Shown in pieces: positions 45,099 through 57,513 of a stretch of 64,000 nucleotides of DNA (positions are counted from its first letter, which is position 1; each line of letters starts with the position of its first letter). The position numbers and the translations under genes were made by a program. A model generated the notes under the pieces. The model did no database searches, was not told the origin of the DNA, and worked only from the letters and a program-made list of their open reading frames with translations. The stretch lies in the NCBI GenBank assembly GCA_027924645.1, contig BSBN01001687.1:1612001-1676000 (forward strand). The letters are read 5' to 3'. Origin of the DNA: Cunninghamia lanceolata. Its lineage: Eukaryota; Streptophyta; Pinopsida; Cupressales; Cupressaceae.

Positions 45099-48000
45099 TT
45101 GATGATGTGTGGTTGATTGATTCTGGTGCATCATTCCACATGACCCGAGATTGGTTTACTAAGTATGAGGAGTTTGATGGTGGAAGGGTGTACCTGGGTG
45201 ACAACTCTCATCTGAAGATTGTTGGTCGTGGAAGAGTCTCTATCCGATTCCCTGATAGACAAGTGAAGGGGATCTCTAGGGTTATGCACATCCCAAGCTT
45301 AGCACGAAACCTGCTTTTTGTAAGTATGTTGCATGATGCAAGTGTGCAAGTTGTCTTTTCGAAAGAAGGATGCAAGATGACTAGAGGAGCTATGGTGCTT
45401 GCTAAGGGTACTAGGAGAGGTACTATGTTTCAGCTGGAGGCATGCATTTCACAATGCAATAGTTCTTCTGACTCAAGGAAGAGGGCAGCAGTCACTTCAT
45501 CCCCACCATCTGAACCAGCAGTGAAGAAATCTGTTGTATCTAGTCCTAATGGTTGTATTCATGCTTTGGAAGTTAAGATTTTTACTGAAAAGACAATGTT
45601 ATGGCATAAGAGATTTGGCCACATTGGTGAGAGGGGTCTTAGAACCCTGAAAAATAAAAACCTCGTTGAGGGGTTAGATGATTGTAATCTTGAGTTTGAC
45701 TTTTGCAAACATTGCATATATGGAAAACAAAACTATGTTCAATTTTATTCAAGTTCTCATAAGTCTTCCGGTGTGTTAGACCTTGTTCATTCTGATGTTT
45801 TTGGTCCTGTTAATATTCCTTTGTTATCAAAATCTATATATTTTGTATCTTTCATAGATGACTCTAGTAGAAGGACATGGATTTATTTTCTTAGAAGCAA
45901 ATCTGAAGTCTATACTAAGTTTAAGGAGTTTAAAGCCTTTGCTGAAAATCAAACTGGTAAAAGGATTAAATGTTTGAGAACTAGCAATAGTGGTGAGTTC
46001 TGTTCTATAGAATCTGATAAATATTGCAGGGAACTTGGGATTGAAATACATAAGACAACTCCATATACCCCGCAGCAAAATGGAGTTGTAGAGAGGATGA
46101 ATAGGACACTGATGGAAAAGGCTAAGAGTATGCTTAGTGGAGCTGGCCTAGAACAAAAGTTTTGGGCTGAAGCCGTTGCCACTGCTTGCTATCTGGTAAA
46201 TAGATCTCCTACATCAACTCTTGTTGGTAAGACACCCATAGAGGTGTGGTCTAGTAGAAAGCCTTCAATAAGGAATCTTCATGTGTTTGGTTGTGAGGCA
46301 TATGCACATGTGCCTAGGGAGAAGCAGTCAAAATTGGAGAACAAGGTTGTTAAGTGTATCTTCATTGGCTATGGTGTTAGTGTGAAAGGATACAAGCTTT
46401 GGGATCCTGTGGCTGAAAAAGTGTTGTATAGCAGAAGTGTCATCTTCAGAGAGCTAACACCTTCTTCCACTATTTTACAGCCAGAATAAAAAGAAAAGAA
46501 AGAGGATGTTGTTCAGTTTCCTTCTACCCCTGAGAAGACTAAACAGAAAGACAATGTTGGACCTGATGATGAGGTGAGCTCTAGCAGCTTTGAAAGCTCA
46601 GAAGAAGAAGTTGAACCTCAACCTTAGCCTTTGAGGAGGTCTACATGAACAAGAAAGCAACCTAAGAGGTTTGGTTATACACTGCTTGATTCTAGTTGTG
46701 CTTTTTCTTTGCTTACTAACAATGATGAACCTAGAACTATGTCAGAGGCTATGGATATGAAAGATGCAGGTTCTTGAAAGGAGGCCATGGAGGATGAGAT
46801 GGATTCTTTGGAAAAGAATCAAACTTGGGACTTGGTGCCTTTACCTACTAGACGGAAACCTGTTGGATGCAAATGGGTGTTCAAGAAGAAATTTGGTGTA
46901 GATGGCAGTGTTGAGAAGTATATGGCCAGATTGGTTGTGAAGGGGTATTCACAAGTGGAGGGTATAGATTATGGTGAGATCTTCTCTCCCTTTGCAAAGC
47001 TGACATCCATTCAATTCTTGTTATCTCTTGCAACAACTTATGACTTAGAAGTAGAACAGATGGATGTGAAGACAACTTTCCTTCATGGTGACTTGGAGAA
47101 GAGATTTATATGTCACAGCTAGAGCATTACATAGTGAAAGGTAAAGAAAATTTGGTTTGCAAGTTGAAAAAGTCTTTGTATGGGTTGAAGCAGTCTCCTA
47201 GGATGTGGTACTTGTAGTTTGATGCTTTTGTGTTGTCAATTGAATTTGTGAGATCGAAATCAGATCACTGTGTGTATTATAAGTATGATGGTGATCGTAT
47301 TCTCATTGGTGCATTATATGTTGATGATATGTTGCTCATTGGGAAGGGTAAGAATATGATTTCTAATTTTAAGTCTCAGTTGGCAGCATAGTTTGAAATG
47401 AAATATTTAGGAGCAGCTAGGTATATTCTAAGAATGGAAATCAGAAGAGACAAAACTAACAAAAAACTTTGGTTAAGCTAGAGTAAGTATGTGAAGACTG
47501 TGTTTGATAGGTTCAACATGGCAGATTGTAGACCATTGTGTGTTCTTGTTTCTTTGGGAACAAAGTTGTCTGTTGAGGATTGTCCAAAATCTCCCAGTGA
47601 GGTGGAGGACATGAGCAGAGTACATTATGCTAGTGTTGTTGGTAGTTTGATGTATGCCATGGTCTACACAAAACCAGACATTGCCCAAGCAATGGGAGTC
47701 CTTAGTCGATTTATGGCTAATCCTGGATGGGTACATTGGGATGCAATTAAGTGAGTGTTCAGATATTTGAGGGGTACTTATGAGTATTCCATATGCTATC
47801 ATGGTAATGTTATAGGACCTCTGTATTCTGTTGATATTCGTGGATTTGTTGATTCAGATTGGGTAGGTGACATTGACAGCAGGAGATCCACCAGTGCTTA
47901 TGTGTTTACACTGTTTGGTGGTGCTTTTAGTTGGATGAGTAAGAGACAACCTATGGTTGCTTTGTCCACAATAGAAGCTGAGTATATGACAGAAACTCAT

Positions 48001-48306
48001 GCTTTTAAGGAAGCCATTTGGCTTAAGAGATTGTGTTTAGATATTGGTGTTGATGTAGGTCAGATTACGATCAGTTGTGATAGTCAGAGTGTGATTTGCC
48101 TTGCGAAGAATCCAACTTTCCATGCCAGAATAAAGCATATTGATGTACAGTTTCACTTCGTGTGAGACATGGTAGAGGATGGGAAGGTAAATTTGGAGAA
48201 AGTAGATACTTTGAAGAATGTTGCAGATGCATTGACGAAGCCAGTGGGTACAGAGAAGTTTAGATGGTGTTCAGAGTCTATGGGCCTCTCGGCCTATAGC
48301 AGTTAA
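45099..48306 (+). pseudogene. Copia-B pol: protease, integrase, RT, RNase H
   Basis: Protease at 45107 (WLIDSGASFHMT, intact). Gag-pre-integrase LWHKRFGHIG with CKHC at ~45600-45730. Integrase core: HSDVFGP, then RTSNSGEF where the family has RTDNGGEF (catalytic aspartate lost), and PQQNGVVERMNRT with glutamate kept. Stops occur at 46487 and several points to 46780. RT starts ~46787 (WDLVPLPTRRKPVGCKWVFK). A frameshift near 47105 moves to another frame with [13 protein letters not shown] and YVDDML (~47320, intact). RNase H holds ADSDW-like VDSDWVGDIDSRRSTSAY and ALSTIEAEYM. Ends TAA 48304-48306. Confidence 0.92.
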
Positions 48307-48354
48307 ATCCCATTATTCTATTAGCTCTTACAAGGTGTTGGACAAATGGGAGAA
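48307..48354 (+). promoter_or_regulatory. Copia-B 3' end with polypurine tract
   Basis: ACAAATGGGAGAA (to 48354) immediately before the 3' LTR. Confidence 0.75.
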
Positions 48355-49393
48355 TGTTGGGAATTAAGGTGTCTCAACCTTGGTAATTCCTTGTATTATT
48401 TTCATTGTATTTATTTATGTATTGCCTATTGTATAAATTGGATACAAATCCTATGTTGTCATATTGTGGGAGTTGGCACGGTGATGTGTCATCCTACATG
48501 GCATATGACCACATGTAATTTTGTCCTCACATGAGGAGATAGGCATTCCACTTAGTGGTAAGAATATTTTACCATGTGTCAACATCTTGGATGTTGTGTA
48601 ACAGAATGTTGACCGAAACAGTTATGACAGAGTTATGACATGTAAGATTCAAAAATAGAAGCATGTAAGATAGGTGAAGACATGTGTCGAGAAGCATCTT
48701 TAAAAAAGGCATCTTTGGGTGCCCCAAGGTGGACTATGACATATTGTAAGAGAATATGCTATTTATAGCCTGTGTATGACAAATTCTCTTACAGCTATAA
48801 GTTATGACAGCTATGACAGATTCTATGACGATCGTAAAAGTCGTAAGAGCATCTGTCATAGCCCATTTTGTAAATAGGTGACCTCTTTGGGATGGGGTGT
48901 GTGGACAAGTGTCAAAAACATCTTACAATGTTAACCAAGTGTCCATAAGCATGGTTTTTGGGCCATGAGGCCAAGTTGGACGCACATTCCAAGATAGAGG
49001 CAATTTTGCCTTGTATTTTCTATATAAATAGGTGCTTTGAGGAGGAGTTGCATAATGTGATTCACAGGTACTATTATGCTATCGGATTGACTCTAGACAT
49101 GAGTGTTGAAGACTATTGAAAGCTTGAATTGCAAGTGTATTGTAAACCATATTCAGTTTTGATAATACATTGTGCAAGTTTTCGAGTGTGGGGTTTTTCA
49201 CCCGATAGGGGTTTTCCCCACGTTAAATCTTGTCTCTCTTCTTCTGTCTCTTTCTGGTTCTGTGTATATTGCTACAATATCTTTGTTATATGTTTCATAT
49301 TGCTGTAATTGTAAAGATTAAACTGAATTTGCATAGCTCTCCCCTCATTAGATTAGTGTAGGAAGCGATTTCCGCACACCTAGCTTCCTTTCA
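48355..49393 (+). repeat. Copia-B 3' LTR
   Basis: 1039 bp, pairs with 43115-44161. Confidence 0.92.
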
Positions 49394-51514
49394 ATGAAGA
49401 AATTTCACAAAAATTGCATCTTGAATTCAAAGCTCCTGAAACCAAAAGGAAAGTAAGGAAAGAAGTTGAGTAGTTGGCCGAGAATCTAGGCCTTACTAAG
49501 GAAGCTATGAGGCAATTCAGGGAAAGAACAGAAAAGGCTGAGAAGGAGAAGCAGGACAGGGAATAGGAAAGTGTTCCGGTAGAACCTCCTTCCAAGTCAA
49601 GGTCTACTAGGAGTACTAGTTCAACCTCCAGTGCATCACCAGTAATGAAGGAAAAAGAACAAAAACAATGGCCAAGAGGTCATACACCAGTATGGAGAAG
49701 GAGGATGAAGAAAAGACTGATTCAGATGATGAGGTTATAGAGTTGAAGGCCTCAGGCACTAAAGTTGTTAAAGTGTCTAAGGAGAAGCCCTCCGGAAGCA
49801 AAAAGCTAAGCAAGAGGCATAAGTTAGAGGTTGATGTTGAGAAGCCAACTCCTTCTATGGAGGATATCGTTAAAACAATCACTGTAGATGGAAACCTAAA
49901 ACCAATGACTAAATTCTATGATCATTACAGTGATGTTGACAAAAGAATTTTGGAGGATGCTACTGTAAAATATTTGAATGTATTCAATCGAGCACTGGTA
50001 GAGATTTTTTCAGAAGTTCCTAAGAGCTTAAGAGACATTCTGGAAATGAGAAAGGAAGCTGCCAAGACAAAGGATATGGAGCTGAGGGAACATGTATTAT
50101 CCAGTCTATGTCCGGTGATCTCCAATAAAGAAGCAAATAAAATTTTTAAAGAAGTCAAAAGTGAATTCAGAAGCAAGAAAAGGATGAACAAGCTGATGAT
50201 TGGAGACATTGATGAAGTTGTCCAAGAAACAGAACAGATTCTAAGGAAAGCTCTGGACAAGAACAAGTTTTATGTTATTTTAGATGACTCCATTCCGGAA
50301 GAAGAAGCATTGAACAAAGAAGATGAAGAAATGATGAAGGATGATCAAGAAAAAGAAACTGATAATGAAATTGATTCCTCCATTCTGGATGTTGAGGAAT
50401 TTGATAACTCTGCTACTAAGGATACACAAAATCCTCCAGAAGAGAAGGCAGAAGATATCGCTGGTTTAGATAAAAGCAAGGATGCCTTTGATAATGATGC
50501 AAAGAAGGCAGAAGTTGAGAAAAGGAATGAAGATGATAAATAGAACAATGTGGTGTACTCCCAAAAGGGAGAAGATGAAGGCCCTGAAGACCATAAATCT
50601 GAGACATCATTTTAGGCAAGAGACACTGCAGAAGCAGTGAGAGAAATTTTGTAAAGAGACAAACAAATTGAAGAAGATCAGGATATAATTCAGGGACCAA
50701 ACAATTTTGATACTTTATTACCGGTGCAAAAGATAAAGTTGGCCTTCATTGCTCAAGCTAAGGCCCGAGAAGAAATCTTAAAGTCTCGTATAGAAGATAG
50801 TGAGTTGCTTGGCCTTGCATCTAGGATTTTGGAGAAAATCATGCCCACATTTTAGAAGGATTCTTCAGCATCTCCCTCTAGTTAGTTGAAAAGATTGATA
50901 AACTCTGTAAGTTCTCATTTTGAAACCTTAGAGAAGTCAGCAGAAGTTAAAGTCAAAAATGAATTTAATGAGAAGAGGTTTGCTAAAATAAAGAAAATAA
51001 TTAGCTATGATAGATCCTGGTTTGATACTAGTGTAAAGAGTATCCAAAATTCCCTCTTTGAAGGTGCAGAGATTTACAAGTTTTGTCTAAATCGATCCAA
51101 AGTTGTTGAGGATATTCAAAAGAAGATTAAGGACTTAGAGCTTAAAATATCTAACATCATTCAATCATATAGTCCTCTAACTGAGTCTGTAATAACCAAA
51201 GAATGTCAAGTAGTAAGTTTGCATGATGAATTGAACAATTTGGAGAAAGAAAAGGCCAAAGTTTTGAGTAGATTGGATGAGCTCCGGGGATTGATTTCCC
51301 CTAAGTTGGAGACTATGTATGATATATATTAGCAGAATCCCAAATTGTTGTTGCTACTAGTGATCCTTCTAATCTTCAAAAGGTAGAATCATAGGCATTT
51401 TTGTTCAACGGACATATATCCATTTTGGGCAGCATAAAGAAGAACTGGGATAGTGAATTGACTTGGCTGAAAAACATTTTTGGTGATATCTTTTTGCTGA
51501 TGAACAAAGCCTAA
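49394..51514 (+). pseudogene. NA2 ORF2, linker and C-terminal coiled coil
   Basis: Continues the ORF cut at 43114. Frame shifts occur near 49665 and 51330 and stops at several places (50541, 50613, 50652, 50853, 50883, 51389). KRKVRKEVE and EKAEKEKQ begin a K/E/S-rich linker. From ~49890 comes a conserved block (YDHYSDVDKRILEDATVKYL, then KEVKSEFRSKKRMNKLM). After an acidic linker, the coiled-coil end carries IYKFCLNR (51072-51095) and a terminal W...WLKNIFGDI near 51445-51490; TAA is at 51512-51514. It mirrors NA1 throughout. Function unknown. Confidence 0.8.
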
Positions 51515-51599
51515 GAACTGTATGTTCATATGCGGAAGTATGTAGAGTTTTGACCCTTGTACATAAATTTTTGCATGAATTTTGGTATGTGAATCCCAG

Positions 51600-51761
51600 C
51601 CTTTGCCATTGATGTCAAAGGGGGAGAGGAAAAGCAATGAAAAATGAAGAATTAATCTAAGGGGGAGCACTGGAAATCATAAGTGTATAAAGTAAGGGGG
51701 GTATTTCTAACACTTAGTCATTTTTCACTAAGTGTTGCCATCAATGCCAAAGGGGGGGGAT
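51600..51761 (+). promoter_or_regulatory. NA2 3' cis region: hairpin and polypurine tract
   Basis: CCATTGATGTCAAAGGGGGAG near 51606 and AAGGGGGAG near 51660 precede the stem AACACTTAGT/ACTAAGTGTT (51709-51736). The tract CCAAAGGGGGGGGGAT ends at 51761. GTTGCCATCAATG (51734-51746) can pair with CATTGATGGCAAC in the LTR (51800-51812). Confidence 0.75.
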
Positions 51762-52894
51762 TGTTGGCAAGAGACACTGCTAGGCATGTCAGGTTTTATC
51801 ATTGATGGCAACTGAATCTATCTTACACGTCTACATTACATCATTCGATCATACCGGAAGTCAAAGTGTAGATTTATCTAAGTCCGGATAGACAGGAAAA
51901 GAGCATTTGACAGGGTTCAGCATATTAGTCTACATTTCTCCACAGGTAATCACATTGTGTTGCAGATCTGAGGGAATGTTAAGGGATGTCAGGGCTACCT
52001 AAATCCAAGATTTTAGCCTCCGGTGATGAAGGGATTATAAGTTACAAGCATTTGAGTATCAAGTTTTGGTTAGACAGTTCAATCTAGTGAAGAACAGACC
52101 GACTAGGTGTTTGATCCTTGTGCGGATGAAGAGAAGTGGTTGGTTGAGAAATTTATGTGATCTAGTGGCATTAGCCGACAGGTGAGGTAACTTGAACACA
52201 TAATTTTTGGTCCACATTAATATGTGTGCATGGATTTAGCCGACAGAATAGTGTTCTTGAAATAGTTTCCAATTTTTCTCAAAGCTGACTGCAGTTGATG
52301 TTATTTCATGTAGCGGATATTTATGATTGATGGACTTGAGCATTTGAGGGTGTTGTGTGAATATGAAGGGATAAGTGTGAAATATAGAAGAATCAAGTAC
52401 GAAAGGAAGAGATCTAAGCTATGGATCATAGCAGAGCAATGAAGCAGAGCAGAAAGAGATGAAGTGTGTAAAGTCAGTATATTGTGCATAATTGAAACTG
52501 TAATTCTGCATTGTTAGATGTTGTTTCTTAGTTCAATCATTCTAGTAAAGTCTTGTAATTAATTTTGTAGGCAGTGAGCCTCTTTGAGCAGTAAGCTCTG
52601 GGTAGTGTGCCCGAAGGCATGTGCCTTCCCCATTTGTAATACTTTTAACAAAGTATAAATTCTTGTAGGTTAAACCCCACCGTGGTTTTTCCCTTAACCG
52701 GGTTTCCACGTAAAAAATCCTAGTGTTATGTGTTCTGATTTTGTTTCTGTTCATGTGTTCTTGATTCATGCTTTCATGATTATATCATTCATATGTTAAT
52801 AAGTGGTAAAGAAGTTTAATTGCAGCAAAGGATAAAAGTTTTTTGTGACAACTGATTCACTCCCCCCTCTCAATTGTCTGCCCTTATTTCAACA
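51762..52894 (+). repeat. NA2 3' LTR
   Basis: 1133 bp, TGTTGGCAAGAGACACTGC...TTTCAACA, followed by target repeat CGAGT. Confidence 0.92.
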
Positions 52895-53331
52895 CGAGTG
52901 TGGTCTAAAGGCGCATAGCGATGAGCTCCCTCCATATTTGGAATTTTGTTTGGCGTGTCTTCCCCCTAGTGTGGTCTAAAGGCGCATAGCAATGAGCACC
53001 CTCCACCCCCTAGCTTAGGATTTGTTTAGTTGTTAAATCAATGTATATTTCGTGTATTATGTGATTGTTCTCATGTCTTCTTCATGTATTATGTGCTTCC
53101 ACTGTATTCTCCATGTTTTGTGTGCTTCTTACTATCTTCCTTGTGTCTTGTGTGTCTTTCATGTGTTTTCTAGTGCTTACCTGAGATTGGGGGCTAGAAA
53201 TAGTCCTCCAACCTTTGGGTATGCCTTAACTCTATGTGCTTGGCATGTTTGATGTGTTTGATGTGCTTCGATCGTACCTTAATACATGTATGGAATCGTA
53301 AGATCATACATACATTAAAGTGGTGGCTAAA
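52895..53331 (+). other. element Y 3' non-coding end with 2-copy tandem repeat
   Basis: GTGTGGTCTAAAGGCGCATAGC followed by (G/A)ATGAGC occurs at 52898 and 52970. Ends with a purine-rich AAAGTGGTGGCTAAA before the LTR, a likely polypurine tract. No gene. Confidence 0.6.
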
Positions 53332-54587
53332 TGTTAGAGTAAAAAGTTTCCCTATGCCTTTTTAACTCCTAGTTTAGCTCCTAGGTCCCCATGTTAACAC
53401 TTTGCAAGCTGTTAAATACTTATCCCGGAGCAATTTCCCCCAAAACCCATGTCAAATGTGACTAAGGGGCCCATTCTAAATGCTTAAACATGACCCAAAA
53501 GGGCCTTGGGACTTGGGTACCCACGCCCAAGTCCAGCCTAATTTGTCAGGATAAAAATTAATGTATGTCAGCTTGGGCCCTCTCAAAAGGTTTCCCTTTG
53601 TCAGCTCTCTTGATTTAATTTATGAATGTTAGTGGAAAAGCATATTTAAATAGGTTTATGTATTCATTAAGTGAAGATGGATAATGCAAACTTGTGGTAT
53701 TGAGCAAAGAGCATTCAAAGCCTTCATTGTGTTTCAGAGCATAATTGTGTTGTTGTGGCAGTTGTTTGTTGCAGATTTGGCTTCATCAATCCATCTCCTC
53801 ATGGTTTGAAAGATCTTCATCTCCGTGAGGGATTCACCTCTAAGGTGACATCAATTTGTGTTTCAATCATTTCATTTCATCATTGGATTTGGCATCTGTC
53901 CTCCTTGAGCACACACTCTATCTAACAAAGGTGTTGGAAGACTTGAATGTCCTTCTGGGGCTTGACCGAGGCAAACTCCTAAACACCACAACCTCAAAAC
54001 CCCTTTCTTTGTGTGTGTAGATTTACAGGTGCAGAGTTGAAAAGGTACAGGTGCAAGGAAATAGTTTGAAGGATAGGGTTTCAGGATCTGAAGGAATCTT
54101 GTGAATATTCTTTCGTAACAGACTAGGGTACAGGCCTCGTAGTCTTTCTGACAAAACCGGCTCTAGATCTAGCATTAGGAGGTTGTCTACATCATTTTCT
54201 CTATTTTGAGTTTTAGGAAATTCTTCCTTTTGGACTAAGGCATCCGCCCCAGTGTTCTCCAAGTTTCCAATCTTGGGAATCCAACTTCTAATATGTTTCT
54301 ACTCCTTCCTAAGTACTTTCCTATCTGGTTTTCAGTAGCATTCTACCTGTTTATACCCGATTGCACTATAATTAGGGTTTGAGGCCTATTTGAACTAAGG
54401 TTTGATAAATCTCTCAATCTAATCTATTCTTTTCATATCATTCCTAAGCACAAAATCTATAGCTAAGTGCTCATCCATATTGTAGTGACTTGGCTCGATT
54501 TTGTCCTCGAATGTTATTGTGAAAGGAGGGTTTGATTTGACACACTTTGACATCATTCATCTCCTCTTTTATTTTTCATATATTATA
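53332..54587 (+). repeat. element Y 3' LTR
   Basis: 1256 bp, TGTTAGAGTAAAAAG..., pairs with 34737-35950 and is followed by target repeat ATTAG. Confidence 0.87.
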
Positions 54588-55830
54588 ATTAGATCATATG
54601 ATCTTCTTAGAGGATATGTTAGACCATTGTAATGATGTGTTCCTACATTCTACAGACATGCAGTGGGAGCTTTGATAGTGATCTAGTTAGTCTTCTGGTA
54701 TTGACTGCAATGATCATTTTGCCATAGAGATTCTAGATATTGTAATGATATAGTTAGAGTTCAGCTGGCATGACATGGTTGATTTGGTGCTCATGAATAC
54801 TTGGAGACTTGGGTGAGGCTAGACTTCTCTTAGGCATAAAAGCATTTTTTGAGACGATTACTCTTTGGAGGTTTCAATAGGAAGACTAAAGAGCCTTCAC
54901 CTAGATATGGGCACGAGTTCATGATGGACCTAATGAGGAGGTTTTTTATGTTTGGAGCAATCTCAATCCCCACTCTTGGTCTAATTGGTGGATAATCATA
55001 TAATAGGTATTGCCTAAATTATTTTCAGATGCATTTTGTTTTATGCTTTGTTTTCTCATGGAGATGAATCATGAGTTATGGTTGTTAGTTTTGGAGGTTC
55101 ATTTTAGGAGTGTTTGCCATGGTTATCTCCTTATGCATATGAGTTTGATTTATGATGGCATTTATGAGAATTTTAGGAGATGTCATCGGGCTTATTCATG
55201 GTTTTGAACTAGATTTAAATGTGATCTTCCTTCAGTTTTAGAGAGGCTTACATTCTTGTTGGTTCTATGGAATATATATGTTTTATTTGATCTTGGAGAT
55301 TGAACAATTGGGTGTTGTTAAGGATTTTCATTTGGGGTTGTGAAGGAGATATAACTTGGCATAGATTAGCACTTTTAGGTGTTGGTAGAAGGACATGGTA
55401 TGTAATATAATTTGCAAGTTTTCTCTCTTTGTTCTTAGGGTACTTTTTGGAGGTTCATGTTCACATGGTTTGGTGTGGTGAACTTGGGAGAGTTACGGTG
55501 ACTTGTAAAAGAGTATGCATCAATCTGGTTGCATATGTCGATCATTTTGACTTCTCTTTGTTACTACATGATTTGAAATTAGTAGCCACACCTTGGTTTG
55601 AGTGTTGTTGGTAAACTTGGTATGCCTTGATCTATTTCATATTTGGCATTACCCATGCAGAGGGAGTTCCTGGATGTGTGTGTTCTTCATTGACAAGTTA
55701 TACAAAGATCTTTGTAATTGCAAGTCTGGTTGGATATGTTGTTGGCATGAGTTCTAGTAATGTTTTTGATACGTTTGGAGGTATCAATGATAGGATGTAT
55801 TAGTATTTGTTGTGGTTGTTATTTCTATTT
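54588..55830 (+). other. family X copy 2 internal DNA, continued
   Basis: Non-coding, matches 5930-7030 of copy 1 in order. Cut at 55830 by Copia-C and resumes at 63083. Confidence 0.6.
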
Positions 55831-57183
55831 TGTTAGATTCAGGATAGACAACTAAGAGTGGGGGTGAATTAGTTGTCCAAAACTTTCTTCCAATTAATCA
55901 CTTAAATCCTTCTTGTAAATAATAAACCAATCGTGGAAACATAATGCAACAATTCAAGAGTAGAAACACATTAACACATATGACACCAAGATTTTAACGT
56001 GGAAAACCTGATTAAGGGAAAACCGTGGGGTGACTAACCCAAGATTGTATTCTCTGTTAAAAGAATATGAAGAACAAAATGGCACATGCCAATTAGGGCT
56101 CATTGCCCGAGCACACTGCTCACAAGAGGCCCATTGCCCACAGGAGGCACACTATCAACAGAATAATAAATATTACATACTTGAACTGAAGAATATCATC
56201 TTCACCATGCTTGAGTTAGTTCCATTTAAGCTCAATACCTCTGCTCTGCTCCTCTTAACCACACTCTCATCTCTGCTAATATATTTTTGAAATGACTTCA
56301 CAACTTCTTATTTATACAAGACATTTGACTTTGGGATAATCATCCAAGTTGGCATACATTATAGAGCAAATACATAAATGCAACATGACTAATTATAAAA
56401 AGACTTCACATAGATCAACACAATGTCGGCTACACAGATCGGAGACTTCAATCTTCCTTTAGAAACACGCCATTCTTCACAGAACATCTTCAAGATCATC
56501 CGCAGGATGTGTAACTCATCTGGTTGGCCAAACTTAGGAAGAACATCATCATCTGAAAGTAATTCTTCAATTACGAGCTCAATCTTCAATACGGACCACC
56601 AACACAAACTGGACACAATCCAAAGACCTCCACAAGCTTGCCTGAATCACCAAGAACATCCATACTACTTCTACTTACTGAAATCATTCTCTCCTTCATC
56701 TGGAACCTCAAGAACACAGTCTGTCATCATTGTCATATTGGAATAGATGCTTGCGGACCTCTAAACCACAAACCAGTTGAGTTGTCAATTCACATTGACT
56801 TCCTAAACACTCCACCAAATCCGTAGAACAAGATATTTCATTTCCAGATCTCACCAGACCTATCTGTGTCACTCTATCACCTTTGAACATCTACCAAAAC
56901 TAGTTTTACTCAAGTGGCCATAACTTCTTCAAATCTTCATGCAAACCTCTTAGATCTTTACAAGATCATCTTAAGACATATATCTATAAACCCTTTGATG
57001 TGCAACCTCTGGTATTCATCTTAGCTAGGATCTTTACCTCACTGTCTTCACTATTCTTCTCTGGTCCTGATGGGACTAATTTTCTCAATATCCTCAGCAT
57101 ACAACTCATCCAATCCTTATCATCAATGCAACAAGAGTATGTTGACATCAATGACAACACCGGTTAGGCCCATACTTGCAACA
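55831..57183 (-). repeat. Copia-C 3' LTR
   Basis: 1353 bp, pairs with 61720-63082. The segment 56060-56155 is the reverse complement of the NA1 LTR segment 19365-19450 with few changes. Confidence 0.9.
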
Positions 57184-57513
57184 ATCTCCCCCTTTGTCAT
57201 TGATGGCAACATATGATGTGAAAAACTATTTTAACCATCAAGACAAAAACTTCTCATTACTGACTGACACAACTCCCCCTATCAACAACAACCATTCACA
57301 TGTCTTCTCTTCATTTACTGCTCCCCCTTTGATCAGCAACCACTTTTTGTTTTTCACGTCTTCTCTCTCCCTTTGACATCAATGGAAAAGGGCACATACT
57401 TGCATTGCTCAAAATCATACTGATTGCTCCCCCTGAGTAGCAACTTCCCATCATCAATCTGGACCACAAGATATGACTGTGAGATCCATCGGACTGATGC
57501 ACATTAGTGCACC
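57184..57513 (-). promoter_or_regulatory. Copia-C 3' cis region and polypurine tract
   Basis: On the minus strand ACAAAGGGGGAGAT abuts the LTR. GTTGCCATCAATG (57198-57210) faces CATTGATGTCAAC in the LTR (57141-57153), pairing at 12 of 13 positions. Further AAAGGGGGAG words and CCATTGATGTCAAAGGGAG occur upstream, as in NA1 and NA2. Confidence 0.75.

Larger units (their letters stand above)
43115..49393 (+). mobile_element. Copia-B: Ty1/Copia element with full but decayed gag-pol
   Basis: LTRs 43115-44161 and 48355-49393, starting TGTTG(A/G)GAATTAAGG and ending CTTCCTTTCA. Perfect target duplication ATGAA (43110-43114 and 49394-49398), inside NA2 ORF2. Primer site and polypurine tract present. 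Gag and pol are in one frame with stops and a frameshift. Confidence 0.94.
39146..52894 (+). mobile_element. NA2: second copy of the NA family (contains Copia-B)
   Basis: LTRs 39146-40278 and 51762-52894 (1133 bp each), flanked by a perfect target duplication CGAGT (39141-39145 and 52895-52899). Removing Copia-B and its target repeat leaves about 7465 bp, close to NA1 (7324 bp). It has the same gene order, primer site, polypurine tract and hairpin as NA1, and again no enzyme domains. Confidence 0.93.
34737..54587 (+). mobile_element. element Y: protease-only Ty3-type LTR element (contains NA2)
   Basis: LTRs 34737-35950 and 53332-54587 match along their length and are flanked by a perfect target duplication ATTAG (34732-34736 and 54588-54592). 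The interior encodes only a retropepsin-like protein with a basic C-terminal region. No RT, RNase H or integrase is seen, so it is non-autonomous. NA2 is inserted at 39146-52894. Confidence 0.88.

Noticed and set aside
49616..50700. Serine/leucine-rich minus-strand frames opposite NA2 ORF2
   Set aside because: Shadows of the coding strand; no conservation of their own.
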